Shown one piece after another: positions 55,796 through 64,000 of a stretch of DNA of 64,000 nt. Under the pieces are notes generated by a model. That model saw only the letters and a list, made by a program, of their open reading frames with translations, did not search any database and was not told where the DNA came from. Positions within the stretch are counted from its first letter, which is position 1. Every line of letters begins with the position of its first letter. The DNA comes from Roseibacillus sp. (GTDB lineage: Bacteria > Verrucomicrobiota > Verrucomicrobiia > Verrucomicrobiales > Akkermansiaceae). Location: the NCBI GenBank assembly GCA_002686085.1, contig NZAC01000001.1:90743-154742 (forward strand), in the 5' to 3' direction. A program made the position numbers and the translations under genes.

Positions 55796-57148
55796 TCACA
55801 TAGCTTTCGTCTTCATGCTACTTCTCAGGACCCACTGGGCATAAAGAATGGTGACCGCGGTCATAACTATATTGATCGCAACCATCGCAAGAAAGAAGGT
55901 TGTCAGGGCGATACCGACCATTGTGACTAGGAGGTGAAAGATCCCTACAGGGAGAATGATTTTTCGGATGATCGATTCAATAAAGCCGTAGATCGGCTTT
56001 TTGACCGCTTGAAGATAGCCGATATGGATAAAACTCATGACATACGCCCACTGAATAAAAGCCATGATTCGGATGTAGCTAGTGCCAACATCCACTACCG
56101 CAGGGTCGGTTGTGAATAGTCGGACAAGGGGGGTCGCAAAAATGAGCAAAATCAAAGAGGCCCCTGTCACAAGAAGTAGGCCGAATTTTATACACAAGGA
56201 GACACACTCGTGAACCCGGTCCATGCGACCCGCTCCGTTATTCTGCCCTACAATCGAAATAATGGCGGAGCTTAGACCAAGTGCGGGAAGGAGAGCCATC
56301 TGCTCGATCCGGGTGCCAACCCCGAATGCTGCCACCGCTACTTCACCGTAACTATTCAGGTAATAGGTTGAGACAAAGAACCCAAGGGCAATCGACATCA
56401 TATTAAACGCGGTCGGTATACCCTGATGGAGAATCTCCCCATAAATCCTGAGTTGTGGCCATTTCAAGAGTTTGGGAATCTGAATATAGCCTCGCCGTAG
56501 AACAGTCCCGAAGAGGTAGACTCCTCCCAGCCCTTGGATAAGCACCGTCGCCCATGCAATCCCAGCGAGGCCCAACGGCGGAAGCCCGAGCCCTCCATAG
56601 AGAAACCAAGGATCCAGCACGAGATTCGCAAAAAACCCCGCGATCAGAACGGTTCCAAACGTTCTGCTATCGCCGTGTGCAAGCAGGATCGCATTGCTCA
56701 TGCTGCTCAGCAAAAAGAAGCCCGCGCCCCAGAAGAGCGGGCGCACGTAGGCATTTGCGAGATCAAGATAGCGGCCGGATGCTCCGAGGAGCTCAAACAG
56801 AGGTGTCGCAGCAGCCAGTCCTGCCACAGTAATGAGAATCGAAAACACGAATCCCAGCGAAAATACCTGGCCGGAATAGGCCTCTTCTTTGTCGGTTTCT
56901 CCTGCGCCTATGGCATTCGCAATGAGAGCCGAGGAGCCCCGAGCCACCCCCTGGCTCAGCGCGATAATTACGAAGAAGACGGGAAAGGAAAGAGCCAGTG
57001 CGGCAAGGGCCTGAGTAGACACCTGCCCCGCATAAAACGAATCCACCACGTTATACATGGTGTTGAAAAAGAAGCCCACGCTCAATGGGAGCGTAATATT
57101 GCGGATATGAGAGCCGATTGGACCTTCCGTCAGAGGAGTAGATTTCAT
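55796..57148 (-). CDS. MATE-family multidrug/cation antiporter
   Basis: The 450-residue protein has about twelve TM helices in two MatE halves (first N-half IGSHIRNITLPLSVGFFFNTMYNVVDSFYAGQ; second around 230-300). The pattern GVARGSSALIANAIGAG is typical of MATE proteins. Substrate unknown. Divergent from the epimerase-like gene. Confidence 0.9.
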   Translation of the reverse strand: MKSTPLTEGPIGSHIRNITLPLSVGFFFNTMYNVVDSFYAGQVSTQALAALALSFPVFFVIIALSQGVARGSSALIANAIGAGETDKEEAYSGQVFSLGFVFSILITVAGLAAATPLFELLGASGRYLDLANAYVRPLFWGAGFFLLSSMSNAILLAHGDSRTFGTVLIAGFFANLVLDPWFLYGGLGLPPLGLAGIAWATVLIQGLGGVYLFGTVLRRGYIQIPKLLKWPQLRIYGEILHQGIPTAFNMMSIALGFFVSTYYLNSYGEVAVAAFGVGTRIEQMALLPALGLSSAIISIVGQNNGAGRMDRVHECVSLCIKFGLLLVTGASLILLIFATPLVRLFTTDPAVVDVGTSYIRIMAFIQWAYVMSFIHIGYLQAVKKPIYGFIESIIRKIILPVGIFHLLVTMVGIALTTFFLAMVAINIVMTAVTILYAQWVLRSSMKTKAM

Positions 57149-57385
57149 CAGGGGAAGGTTCCGTGCAATTGTGGATCGCTACGCCAGATCTTCAGACCTG
57201 CCGCAATCCCGAAGAGCGGATAAAACTCCGAAAAACCGCGACGATCAATGACCAAGATGTCATCGGAGCTATACTCTGGGAAGGGCTCCAAAAGCCCCGC
57301 CTTGCTGAAATAGGGTCGCTTTTTTGTCTTTCCTCGTTAAAGAAAGTGTTTTTTCGATCCAGCAATCCGGGGAAGAGCTAGTCCA

Positions 57386-58330
57386 ATGTTGAATGCGCCA
57401 ACCATAGACGCCTTGCCAACTGGAAGAGTGGTCATTACGGGAGGCACAGGTTTCATTGGTCTGAACCTCGCCCGCCATCTCGATGCCCTCGGCTATGAAG
57501 TTGTTCTCATCTCTCGCCATGAACCGAAGATAGAAGGCCCATGGGCACATTCTGAATGGGACGGTCGAACCGTCGGCAAGTGGGCTCGACACCTGGAGGG
57601 AGCGCGGGCAGTCGTAAATCTTGCAGGACGAACGGTCGATTGCATCAAGAGTGCCGCTCATTGTGACGAAATTCTACATTCGAGGGTAGATTCTACCTTG
57701 GTCGTGGGACAGGCCTTGCGGAGCATCGAAAGCAGGCCGCCAGTATGGATCCAGATGTCTACTGCGCATATCTATGGTGATCCGCCTGATGCGTGGTGCG
57801 ATGAAGATTCTGCAATTGGAACAGGCCTGGCTCCCGAAGTAGGTGAGGCGTGGGAAGAGGCCTGCAAACAAGGCGCCTGCTCGGGAATGCGTCAGGTTAT
57901 TCTCAGAACGAGCTTTGTTCTCGGGATGACCGGTGGAGCCTTCCCAAAGATGCGGAGGCTCGCCCGCCTGGGGCTTGGAGGTAGGGTTGGTAGCGGAACT
58001 CAGGGAATCAGCTGGATTCATATTAATGATTTGAATGCGCTTATTACCCACGCGATCGTAAACACGGCGATGCGAGGTGTCTATGTCGCGACCGCGCCTC
58101 ATCCGGTCTCTCAAGAAGATTTTATGCGAGAGCTTCGCCGTGGTATTGGAATGCCCTTCGGGCTACCCGTGGCCGAATGGGTGGTCCGTTTAGGAGCCTA
58201 TTGGTTTCTGCGGACTGACCCAGAGCTTGTTCTGTTGGGTCGATACTGTACTTCAAGACGACTGAAGGATGAGGGCTATTCATTTCTATTTCCTAAGCTT
58301 GGTGCCGCCATGGAAGATTTGTGCAGCTGA
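57386..58330 (+). CDS. NAD-dependent epimerase-like protein (TIGR01777/YfcH type)
   Basis: The 314-residue protein has the Rossmann loop ITGGTGFIGLNLARHL (about 17-32), SEWDGR, VVNLAGR and ISWIHINDLNALI, the signature pattern of the TIGR01777 family. The C-terminal DUF1731-like part is shortened. Substrate unknown. Confidence 0.85.
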   Translation: MLNAPTIDALPTGRVVITGGTGFIGLNLARHLDALGYEVVLISRHEPKIEGPWAHSEWDGRTVGKWARHLEGARAVVNLAGRTVDCIKSAAHCDEILHSRVDSTLVVGQALRSIESRPPVWIQMSTAHIYGDPPDAWCDEDSAIGTGLAPEVGEAWEEACKQGACSGMRQVILRTSFVLGMTGGAFPKMRRLARLGLGGRVGSGTQGISWIHINDLNALITHAIVNTAMRGVYVATAPHPVSQEDFMRELRRGIGMPFGLPVAEWVVRLGAYWFLRTDPELVLLGRYCTSRRLKDEGYSFLFPKLGAAMEDLCS

Positions 58331-58473
58331 TCAAAAGACCTCTGCCTGCATTAGGTCATGTGCGAGCAATCCCAACTGCTTTTCCTAGGCCCTAGTTCTC
58401 ATCCTTCGAGCAAGGCGCGATCCCGAATCTTGCATGGATGGAATGCGGCTGAAAGACTTGCGTTCGCTCCCCC

Positions 58474-59340
58474 ATGATCGTCAGTGTTCTTCTCCCCCTC
58501 GTTATCGCGTTCATCATGTTCTCTTTGGGCCTCGGGCTTGGGGTGGCTGACTTCAGGCGGGTACTGAAGTTTCCACGGGCCTTCGCGGTGGGGCTACTGA
58601 ATCAAGTTATTCTGCTACCGCTGATCGCATTCGGATTAGCGCATGCATTCGGTTTGTCGCCGGTCTTCGCGGTAGGTCTGATGATTCTGGCTCTTTGCCC
58701 CGGAGGTGTAACCAGCAATCTTCTGACTAAGCTTGCCGGGGGCAATGCCCCGCTCTCCATCTCCCTCACGGCCGCGACGAGCTTGTTGTCTATTGTTACC
58801 GTGCCCTTACTGGTTTCCTTCAGCGTCAACCATTTCATGCAAGCGGAGGCCCTGAAGGTGAATATTACCGGCCTGAGCCTGAAGATGTTTTTCCTCACCG
58901 CTCTTCCGGTAGCGCTTGGAATGACTTTTACGGCTCGCGCTCCTGCTCTGGCAGAGCGTATCGGTCCGGGTGTCTCCCGAACCGCAATCGGCCTCTTCAT
59001 CCTGATCATCATTGCTGCCCTGGCCAAGAACTGGGTGGTCTTCTCGTCAAATCTCGGAAGCTTAGCCCCGGTCTCTGTAGTGCTAAACCTTGCCATGCTG
59101 GGCCTCGGACTTCTGTCCGGTCAGCTGCTAGGCCTGAAGCGCCGGGAGGCAACTGCTATATCGATTGAATCAGGGGTCCAGAACGGCACTTTGGCCATTG
59201 CGGTTGGCAGTTTTGTTGCGGCAGTAAATGGGCAGGTCCTTCCCCCGGAAACTGTGCCTGCCGCCGTCTACAGCATCACGATGTATCTAGTTTGCGTACC
59301 TTTCGTTATATGGCGCCGCCACTACCACAAGGACGGTTAA
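58474..59340 (+). CDS. Bile acid:sodium symporter family transporter
   Basis: The 288-residue protein has eight to nine TM helices; LALCPGGVTSNLLTKLAGGNAPLSISLTA (about 70-98) and AISIESGVQNGTLAIAVG (about 229-246) are family signatures for the two crossing regions. In bacteria the substrates are often keto acids or unknown anions rather than bile acids. Confidence 0.88.
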   Translation: MIVSVLLPLVIAFIMFSLGLGLGVADFRRVLKFPRAFAVGLLNQVILLPLIAFGLAHAFGLSPVFAVGLMILALCPGGVTSNLLTKLAGGNAPLSISLTAATSLLSIVTVPLLVSFSVNHFMQAEALKVNITGLSLKMFFLTALPVALGMTFTARAPALAERIGPGVSRTAIGLFILIIIAALAKNWVVFSSNLGSLAPVSVVLNLAMLGLGLLSGQLLGLKRREATAISIESGVQNGTLAIAVGSFVAAVNGQVLPPETVPAAVYSITMYLVCVPFVIWRRHYHKDG

Positions 59341-59394
59341 CATTCATTAGTGAGGAATCGAAGCGTCTCTGCCGAATGTACTCCGTTCTGCTCT

Positions 59395-59901
59395 TCAATA
59401 AGGGCGGCCCCGGAAAGGGTCCTGCCAATCGCCGTCCTCATCAAAGTAAAACCTCTCGGTAAACACGGAAAAACCACGGAAATAGCGCCATTTTCCAAGC
59501 GGAAGATAATGAGACTTTTTCAGTGATGAAGTCCATGGGTCGCAGAAGGATTCTGAATACCGGTATACCATGGCGTCATAGTATGATACCCATGTGCGAG
59601 CGCAGGCATAGAGCTGGTAGTCCTCCTTCCCGATGCGTTCGTAAAACCACCTGCCTTTCTCTGGGGTCGATCCGTTGCGCGTCTGGTAATCGGTGGGCTG
59701 GCGGTATGAAGCATTGAGCTCCTCCAGCGATGATGGAAATTCACCTTGCGATTTGCGAAACTCATCAAGGAGATCTCTGATCTCTCCAGACTCAATGACC
59801 ACCTTGGCTGCCCACTCCCGATCGGGTGACCAGCGGGTTGTAAAGAGAACGGCCGCAAGAAGCAGGAGGGATAATGTCAACGAGACGATAAGAATCCGCA
59901 T
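59395..59901 (-). CDS. Membrane-anchored hypothetical protein
   Basis: The 168-residue protein from ATG 59901 (MRILIVSLTLSLLLLAAVLF) has one N-terminal TM or signal segment and an exported domain (GEFPSSLEELNASY, FYFDEDGDWQDPFRGRPY). No recognised family; loosely resembles pseudopilin-type minor proteins (weak). Confidence 0.45.
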   Translation of the reverse strand: MRILIVSLTLSLLLLAAVLFTTRWSPDREWAAKVVIESGEIRDLLDEFRKSQGEFPSSLEELNASYRQPTDYQTRNGSTPEKGRWFYERIGKEDYQLYACARTWVSYYDAMVYRYSESFCDPWTSSLKKSHYLPLGKWRYFRGFSVFTERFYFDEDGDWQDPFRGRPY

Positions 59902-60133
59902 AATTGTTTTTCGGGAAACAGCCTGCATCTGTGCTCCGAGACTAAGTCTGCGCTACACTGGCAATGCCTAATCAACATCAATAACCTAGTGTGTCTTATG
60001 AGGGTCAGTTTTGTGCGCATACCTCCCATCAGAATTGAAACGTGGGCACGCAACAAGAAAGCACCCAAACTGCTTCTGCTCCTCTCAGAGTCGTGTCGTG
60101 CCAGTCATAGACTGATTATATAAAACACAAAGA

Positions 60134-60160
60134 AGTCGGAGCCCAACTAGGACTCCGACT
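60134..60160 (-). terminator. Intrinsic terminator of the TM2-domain gene
   Basis: Stem AGTCGGAGCCC / GGACTCCGACT (10 of 11 pairs) with a 5-nt loop, followed on the minus strand by TCTTTGTGTTTTATA. Confidence 0.6.
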
Positions 60161-60191
60161 CCAGAAATTCAGGTTTGGAGGCAGATCGCCT

Positions 60192-60413
60192 CTAGGTCCA
60201 TTCCGTCAGCGGCTTGCCCTCGCTATCTTTGAAAGATCCGCACATAATCATAATCCAATCAATAAGGACCCAGATTCCTAATCCTCCTAAGGTTAGAATT
60301 TGAGCAATACCGCTTCCAGTTTTTCCCACATAAAATCGGTGGATACCGAGGAATCCAACGAAGAAGCACATCATAAATGCAGGTAGGATTTTCTTTTCAG
60401 ATGATTCAGACAT
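60192..60413 (-). CDS. TM2-domain protein
   Basis: The 73-residue protein has two TM helices with the TM2 pattern FFVGFLGIHRFYVGKTGSGIAQILTLGGLGIWVLIDWIMI. Common small membrane protein; function unknown. Confidence 0.85.
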   Translation of the reverse strand: MSESSEKKILPAFMMCFFVGFLGIHRFYVGKTGSGIAQILTLGGLGIWVLIDWIMIMCGSFKDSEGKPLTEWT

Positions 60414-60473
60414 AGCACTAATTTAAGTTAAACTGAATCATTCTATCCTTCTAAAGAGTTGATAATCAACTAC

Positions 60474-60546
60474 AAAAAGCCCCCTTGTTTGTAACCGCTC
60501 AAGGCCTCCCTGAGCTTAAAAGACTCAATTTGGTGAAGGGCTTTTT
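60474..60546 (-). terminator. Probable terminator of the ThuA-like gene
   Basis: Arms AAAAAGCCC and GGGCTTTTT enclose a smaller internal hairpin (GCTCA...TGAGC). The minus-strand 3' side ends in a T run. Confidence 0.5.
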
Positions 60547-60582
60547 CTCGTTTTGTGGAGAGCACCAGGGTATCCGAGCAAT

Positions 60583-61536
60583 CTACTTACGGCGATTGCG
60601 ATAGTTCATCATGCGGTCCGTGGTTCCGACCAGTCCCTCTTCGCTGGTGATGCCATGGAAGACGAGCGGCATGAAGGGTGCCGGATCCTCCTCCAAGCAC
60701 CACGCAATTCCTCTCAGCAGTAGGAGGCGGTAAATTGGATCAAAATAAGTGTAGGTGTAGTGTCCGGTAGTAGTTCCGAACACACGTCCCTTCCCTGAGC
60801 GATAGGTCCAGAACGCTTCACTTCGGGCAGCGCTGCTTCCCGATATGTCCTCAAAAGAGGCCGCGGCGTTGCCTTTTGCGGGTGCGATAGTACCGATCAC
60901 CTCCACCCCTTCCTGCTTCAGTAAACTCCAATAGGATTCATCATTCAGTAGAACTGATCCGGGCAGTCCCTTGAATGCTGGGTGGTCTGTCTTGAGAAAA
61001 AGTGGATGATCGTGGGAAAACTTGCCCCAATGAGAATCCCTATTGCCCTTCCATGAGCATCCTATGCATTTGGCGAGTTTCTCGGCTCGCGCAAGAGGCC
61101 GGATTATGCAGGACTCGTGTATAGACACCACGCCACCACCACGATTCACAAAGCTCTGGAAGTGTTTTAATTGCTGATCGGTGAGATCGGGCAGATGGAG
61201 AAACTGGATCATAAGGTCCGCGCGCTCGAACTGCTCCTTGGACGGGAAGAGATACGCCTCTTCGACCGTTACCCGGGGGATAGTCTTGAGCATGGGAACA
61301 AACAGTTCCTTGATCCGAACGTAGTCGTGCTCTCCTCCCCCATGATCCTCGGGCCCATAGAGCCATAGGATGCGGATATCCCGGCTCAGCTTGGAGTCCT
61401 TCCAATCTCCCGTGAGTTTGAGCACCTCTGCCTGTGATAAAGGCTTGTTCGGACGTGGTTCTGTTTTTTGCCCACGGTCGGCGGCCAACAACCACCCCAC
61501 TGAGCCTAGAAGCAGGATCAGATAGAGATGTTTCAT
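60583..61536 (-). CDS. Secreted ThuA-like protein
   Basis: The 317-residue protein has a signal peptide (about 1-19) and a ThuA domain (about 55-285; ILWLYGPEDHGGGEHDYVRI, GGGVVSIHESC, KGRVFGTTTGHYTYTYFDP), an amidotransferase-like fold found in trehalose utilisation protein A. Many verrucomicrobial and planctomycetal copies are exported; reaction unknown. Confidence 0.85.
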   Translation of the reverse strand: MKHLYLILLLGSVGWLLAADRGQKTEPRPNKPLSQAEVLKLTGDWKDSKLSRDIRILWLYGPEDHGGGEHDYVRIKELFVPMLKTIPRVTVEEAYLFPSKEQFERADLMIQFLHLPDLTDQQLKHFQSFVNRGGGVVSIHESCIIRPLARAEKLAKCIGCSWKGNRDSHWGKFSHDHPLFLKTDHPAFKGLPGSVLLNDESYWSLLKQEGVEVIGTIAPAKGNAAASFEDISGSSAARSEAFWTYRSGKGRVFGTTTGHYTYTYFDPIYRLLLLRGIAWCLEEDPAPFMPLVFHGITSEEGLVGTTDRMMNYRNRRK

Positions 61537-61669
61537 ATGATCGCAAGCATGGAGCTTTTTCGCATTTCCGTTAGGCGGTAGGCACCGAAACCACCACAGT
61601 TCCTGATTGAAGCAATAGAGACCATTCAGTCTCTTGTAAATTCAATTGGATAGTCGCGCGCCTCGAAGG

Positions 61670-63415
61670 TCAGGACGTGCCTCCGCCGACCTTTCCGAAA
61701 TACTGTCCTTCGACGAGGTCGCCCGCCTTGGAGAGAAGCTTGCTGCAGTCCGCAGCGAGATCGTGTAGATGCAGTCTCTTCCCCAATCGGCGATACTTCT
61801 CGCTCATCGAATGAATAGCTTCGATAGCGGAATGGTCGCACACCTTTGAATTTGCAAAAGAGAGATACACGTCTTCGGGATCTTCTGCTGGGGTGAAGAG
61901 CTCCTTGAATTCCTGAATCGAGCCAAAGAACAGTGGGCCATCGATTTCGTAGGTGCGTTTCCGATCGCTCGACTTACGCAGGTGAAGACGTAATCCCTTG
62001 GCGTGCTCCCAAGCATAAACCAAGGCTGATGCGGCAATGCCCACGATCACTCCAAGTGCGAGATTGTGCATGAGCACGGTCACCCCACTCACAAGCACGA
62101 TTACTACGATATCGGCCAGTGGAACTTTTCCAAACAGTCGAAGGCTGGACCATTCGAAGGTTGCAACAACCACCATGAACATAACCCCTACCAATGAAGC
62201 AATCGGAATTACCTCGATCAGCTTCGGAGCAAAGAGAATGAACCCAAACAGGAAACAAGCCGCCGATATCCCCGAGAGCCGCCCTCGCCCTCCCGAGTTA
62301 ATATTAATCATGCTTTGCCCGATCATGGCGCAGCCCCCCATTCCACCAAACAATCCTGTCACCACATTGCCTACCCCTTGCCCAACACATTCGCGCGGGG
62401 TTCGTCCCCGAGTTTCGGTTAGCTCGTCAATTAAAGACAGAGTCATGAGGGACTCGATCAGACCGATGCTCGCGAGAGTCACGGCGAGGAAAAGAACCAT
62501 TTTTAGTGCCTCGCTGTCTTTCCAGTCAATCTCTGGGACTCTGATTTCGGGGAGTCCCGCTTTCAGTCCCTCTGGAATTCTACGTCCGAGCCCCGCCTCG
62601 ATTTCTCCCCTCGTCAATTCTACAGCTGCAAGAGCCTGACCGCGTGCTTCTACTTCACGCACAACCAGATCAGGCTCAATCTTGGCGAACTGCTTCCTCT
62701 TTAACTCTCGTTCCGCCTGCAGAACCCGTTGCTTTTCGAGCACATCCCCAACCGTCGTCGTTGTCAACGGAGTCAGAGATACGGCCAAGGTGCCGATCAC
62801 GATCGCGACCAGCGGCGCTGGAACCGCCCGCGTCAGTTTGGGAAGTAGCTGAATAATCAGCATTGTCGCAACGAGCATCCCAATCATGATCCATAGCTCG
62901 GAAGATCCCCAGGAAAACCAATCACCTGCAACCTGGAAGCTGCCTCCTCCGTGGCCATCGGTCTTTTCATAGACCACACGATGATTCGTCTTGAATTGGC
63001 CGAACTGGGCGAGACCGATTACAATCGCCAGACCATTGACAAACCCGAGCATCACAGGATGGGGTAGAATTCGAATAAAACGGCCCAGCTTGAAAATCCC
63101 AGTAAGGATCTGAATTACTCCCGCGAGGATTACTGCGGCGAGGAGGTATTGAAGCCCATAGAGCGTCACAACGGCAGTCATCGCGACAGCCATCGCACCA
63201 GTTGCACCAGAGATCATTCCTGGTCGTCCACCGATCGTTGCCGTAATAAGACCAACAAGGAATGCAGCATAGAGCCCCACCAGGGGATCCACGCCTGCTA
63301 CAAAGGCAAAAGCCACCGCTTCCGGAACGAGCGCGAGGGCAACGGTGAGCCCGGCAAGGAGGTCATCCTTCCAGCGAATTCCTCTTCCGTATTTGCGATA
63401 GATGAGCTGGAACAT
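61670..63415 (-). CDS. SulP-family anion transporter with coiled-coil insertion
   Basis: Inner-membrane anion transporter (sulfate or bicarbonate type). The 581-residue protein from ATG 63415 (MFQLIYRKYG) has the SulP start (LLAGLTVALALVPEAVAFAFVAGVDPLVGLYAA), GGRPGMISGATGAMAVA, and a C-terminal STAS domain (about 485-581). Residues about 224-285 are a hydrophilic Glu/Arg/Lys-rich stretch between membrane segments, not expected in this loop. An upstream in-frame extension to 63493 is excluded. Confidence 0.88.
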   Translation of the reverse strand: MFQLIYRKYGRGIRWKDDLLAGLTVALALVPEAVAFAFVAGVDPLVGLYAAFLVGLITATIGGRPGMISGATGAMAVAMTAVVTLYGLQYLLAAVILAGVIQILTGIFKLGRFIRILPHPVMLGFVNGLAIVIGLAQFGQFKTNHRVVYEKTDGHGGGSFQVAGDWFSWGSSELWIMIGMLVATMLIIQLLPKLTRAVPAPLVAIVIGTLAVSLTPLTTTTVGDVLEKQRVLQAERELKRKQFAKIEPDLVVREVEARGQALAAVELTRGEIEAGLGRRIPEGLKAGLPEIRVPEIDWKDSEALKMVLFLAVTLASIGLIESLMTLSLIDELTETRGRTPRECVGQGVGNVVTGLFGGMGGCAMIGQSMININSGGRGRLSGISAACFLFGFILFAPKLIEVIPIASLVGVMFMVVVATFEWSSLRLFGKVPLADIVVIVLVSGVTVLMHNLALGVIVGIAASALVYAWEHAKGLRLHLRKSSDRKRTYEIDGPLFFGSIQEFKELFTPAEDPEDVYLSFANSKVCDHSAIEAIHSMSEKYRRLGKRLHLHDLAADCSKLLSKAGDLVEGQYFGKVGGGTS

Positions 63416-63627
63416 GATGGGATTAGAATTCGGTCGTAGTGGATGGGTCAACCGACAGGCGAGCGCCGTAGTGCCATCTGGAGAAAATGGCAATGCCGAC
63501 GCGCATGTATTTTGGTGAATAATCGCAATTCAGGCAGCACAGAGCATGGCCATAGAGTCCATATCCCGGAGACCACAGTGCTACTATAGCGACGGGTGCC
63601 CTTACCTACCCTTTTGACCGAGTCGGC

Positions 63628-64000
63628 TCACCGGATCCGGTTGGGAAGACTACGCACGCCCTCTGGCAAATCGGGAGTGGTCTCAATCCACTGTTCCGCC
63701 GAAGATGAATCAGCGCGGAGCCAACGTGACAAGACGCTATTATACATTTCTTCACGACGACCTGAGTCTTGGATCCGCCCGATCCAGTCAGCTGCAAGTT
63801 CTGGCTCTGAGCGCTGAGTTCTCCAGGCGAACTGCCGTATCGCTGAGTCGATATTGGTTGTAGTTGGTAGCGAACCCAACCAATTGGAGGCGGCTACTGG
63901 ATCCAATGAGGCATAGTGACTAATAACCCCTTCGACGGCTCCAGACTGAAGCTCTGCGTCTAAGCTTGTTGACCATTTCTTCGCTTCCTCAAGGTCAACC
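63628..64000 (-). CDS. Helical repeat protein with DP/WL-type repeats (5' end cut by window edge)
   Basis: The frame is open from the right edge down to the stop at 63628. The 123 visible residues contain repeats such as LDPVAASNWLGSLP, SEPELAADWIGRI and ADSSSAEQWIETTPD with a D/S-P-x-x-A-x-x-W-L/I pattern, known from exported alpha-helical proteins in verrucomicrobia. Function unknown. Confidence 0.6.
   Translation of the reverse strand, partial: VDLEEAKKWSTSLDAELQSGAVEGVISHYASLDPVAASNWLGSLPTTTNIDSAIRQFAWRTQRSEPELAADWIGRIQDSGRREEMYNSVLSRWLRADSSSAEQWIETTPDLPEGVRSLPNRIR

Overview
This window looks like a chromosomal segment (roughly mid-50s % GC, densely coding) of a Verrucomicrobiota bacterium, probably a free-living or marine member of the Verrucomicrobiae. 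The inference rests on the gene content: large secreted proteins with lamin-tail and CotH domains, PQQ-like beta-propeller, ThuA, DUF5010-like and SGNH proteins, a WG-repeat protein with an SHD1-like module, a helical DP/WL-repeat protein at the right edge, many starts without a clear Shine-Dalgarno sequence, and frequent GTG starts. No phage, insertion sequence, CRISPR array, rRNA or tRNA was recognised.

Layout. 1-7.2 kb: rho (cut by the left edge), then mdh-thiG-rodA on the plus strand, a MoeB/ThiF-rhodanese gene on the minus strand that carries an in-frame TGA, and a divergent redoxin followed by trpD. 7.3-13.6 kb: the cell-shape operon mreB-mreC-mreD-mrdA-rng on the minus strand. 13.9-20 kb: a parA without a visible parB, a WG-repeat exported protein, and a pyruvate (or branched-chain) dehydrogenase operon E1alpha-E1beta-E2. 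20-33.4 kb: a nucleotidyltransferase, a regulator divergent from lysine 2,3-aminomutase, a membrane-anchored HEPN-like protein, a Na/Ca exchanger, leuB, two tail-anchored coiled-coil proteins, gatC-gatA, and the minus-strand operon tyrA-aroA-cmk-plsC. 33.7-36 kb: a divergent IF-1-like gene overlapping selB. 36-64 kb: an accessory half rich in secreted or membrane proteins (GYF_2 protein, PQQ-like propeller, esterase, DUF4424-like, a 1650-residue CotH/lamin-tail protein, DUF5010-like, SGNH plus beta-lactamase-like pair, MATE, bile-acid symporter family, TM2, ThuA, SulP).

The most interesting point is selenocysteine. The MoeB/ThiF-rhodanese gene (4345..5466, minus) is interrupted by one TGA exactly where the family has its conserved E1-like cysteine (family pattern T-C-x-E-A-G-V; here T-UGA-E-E-A-G-V). 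The frame continues without a shift through the rest of the fold, the second zinc CxxC and a rhodanese domain with its own active-site Cys. A hairpin fitting the general bacterial SECIS pattern starts 26 nt after the UGA, and selB lies about 29 kb away in the same window. TGA is a normal stop in neighbouring genes (mdh, thiG), so this is local recoding rather than a changed genetic code. The best reading is a selenocysteine-containing sulfur-transfer E1-like enzyme. It sits back to back with a CxxC redoxin and near thiG. selA, selC and selD are not in the window.

Secondary leads are the IF-1-like protein translationally coupled to selB, a pair of diverged hairpin repeats ahead of an unrecognised secreted protein, a four-run G/C tract just upstream of the CotH giant gene, and two tail-anchored proteins separated in one frame only by a TAG-ATG junction.
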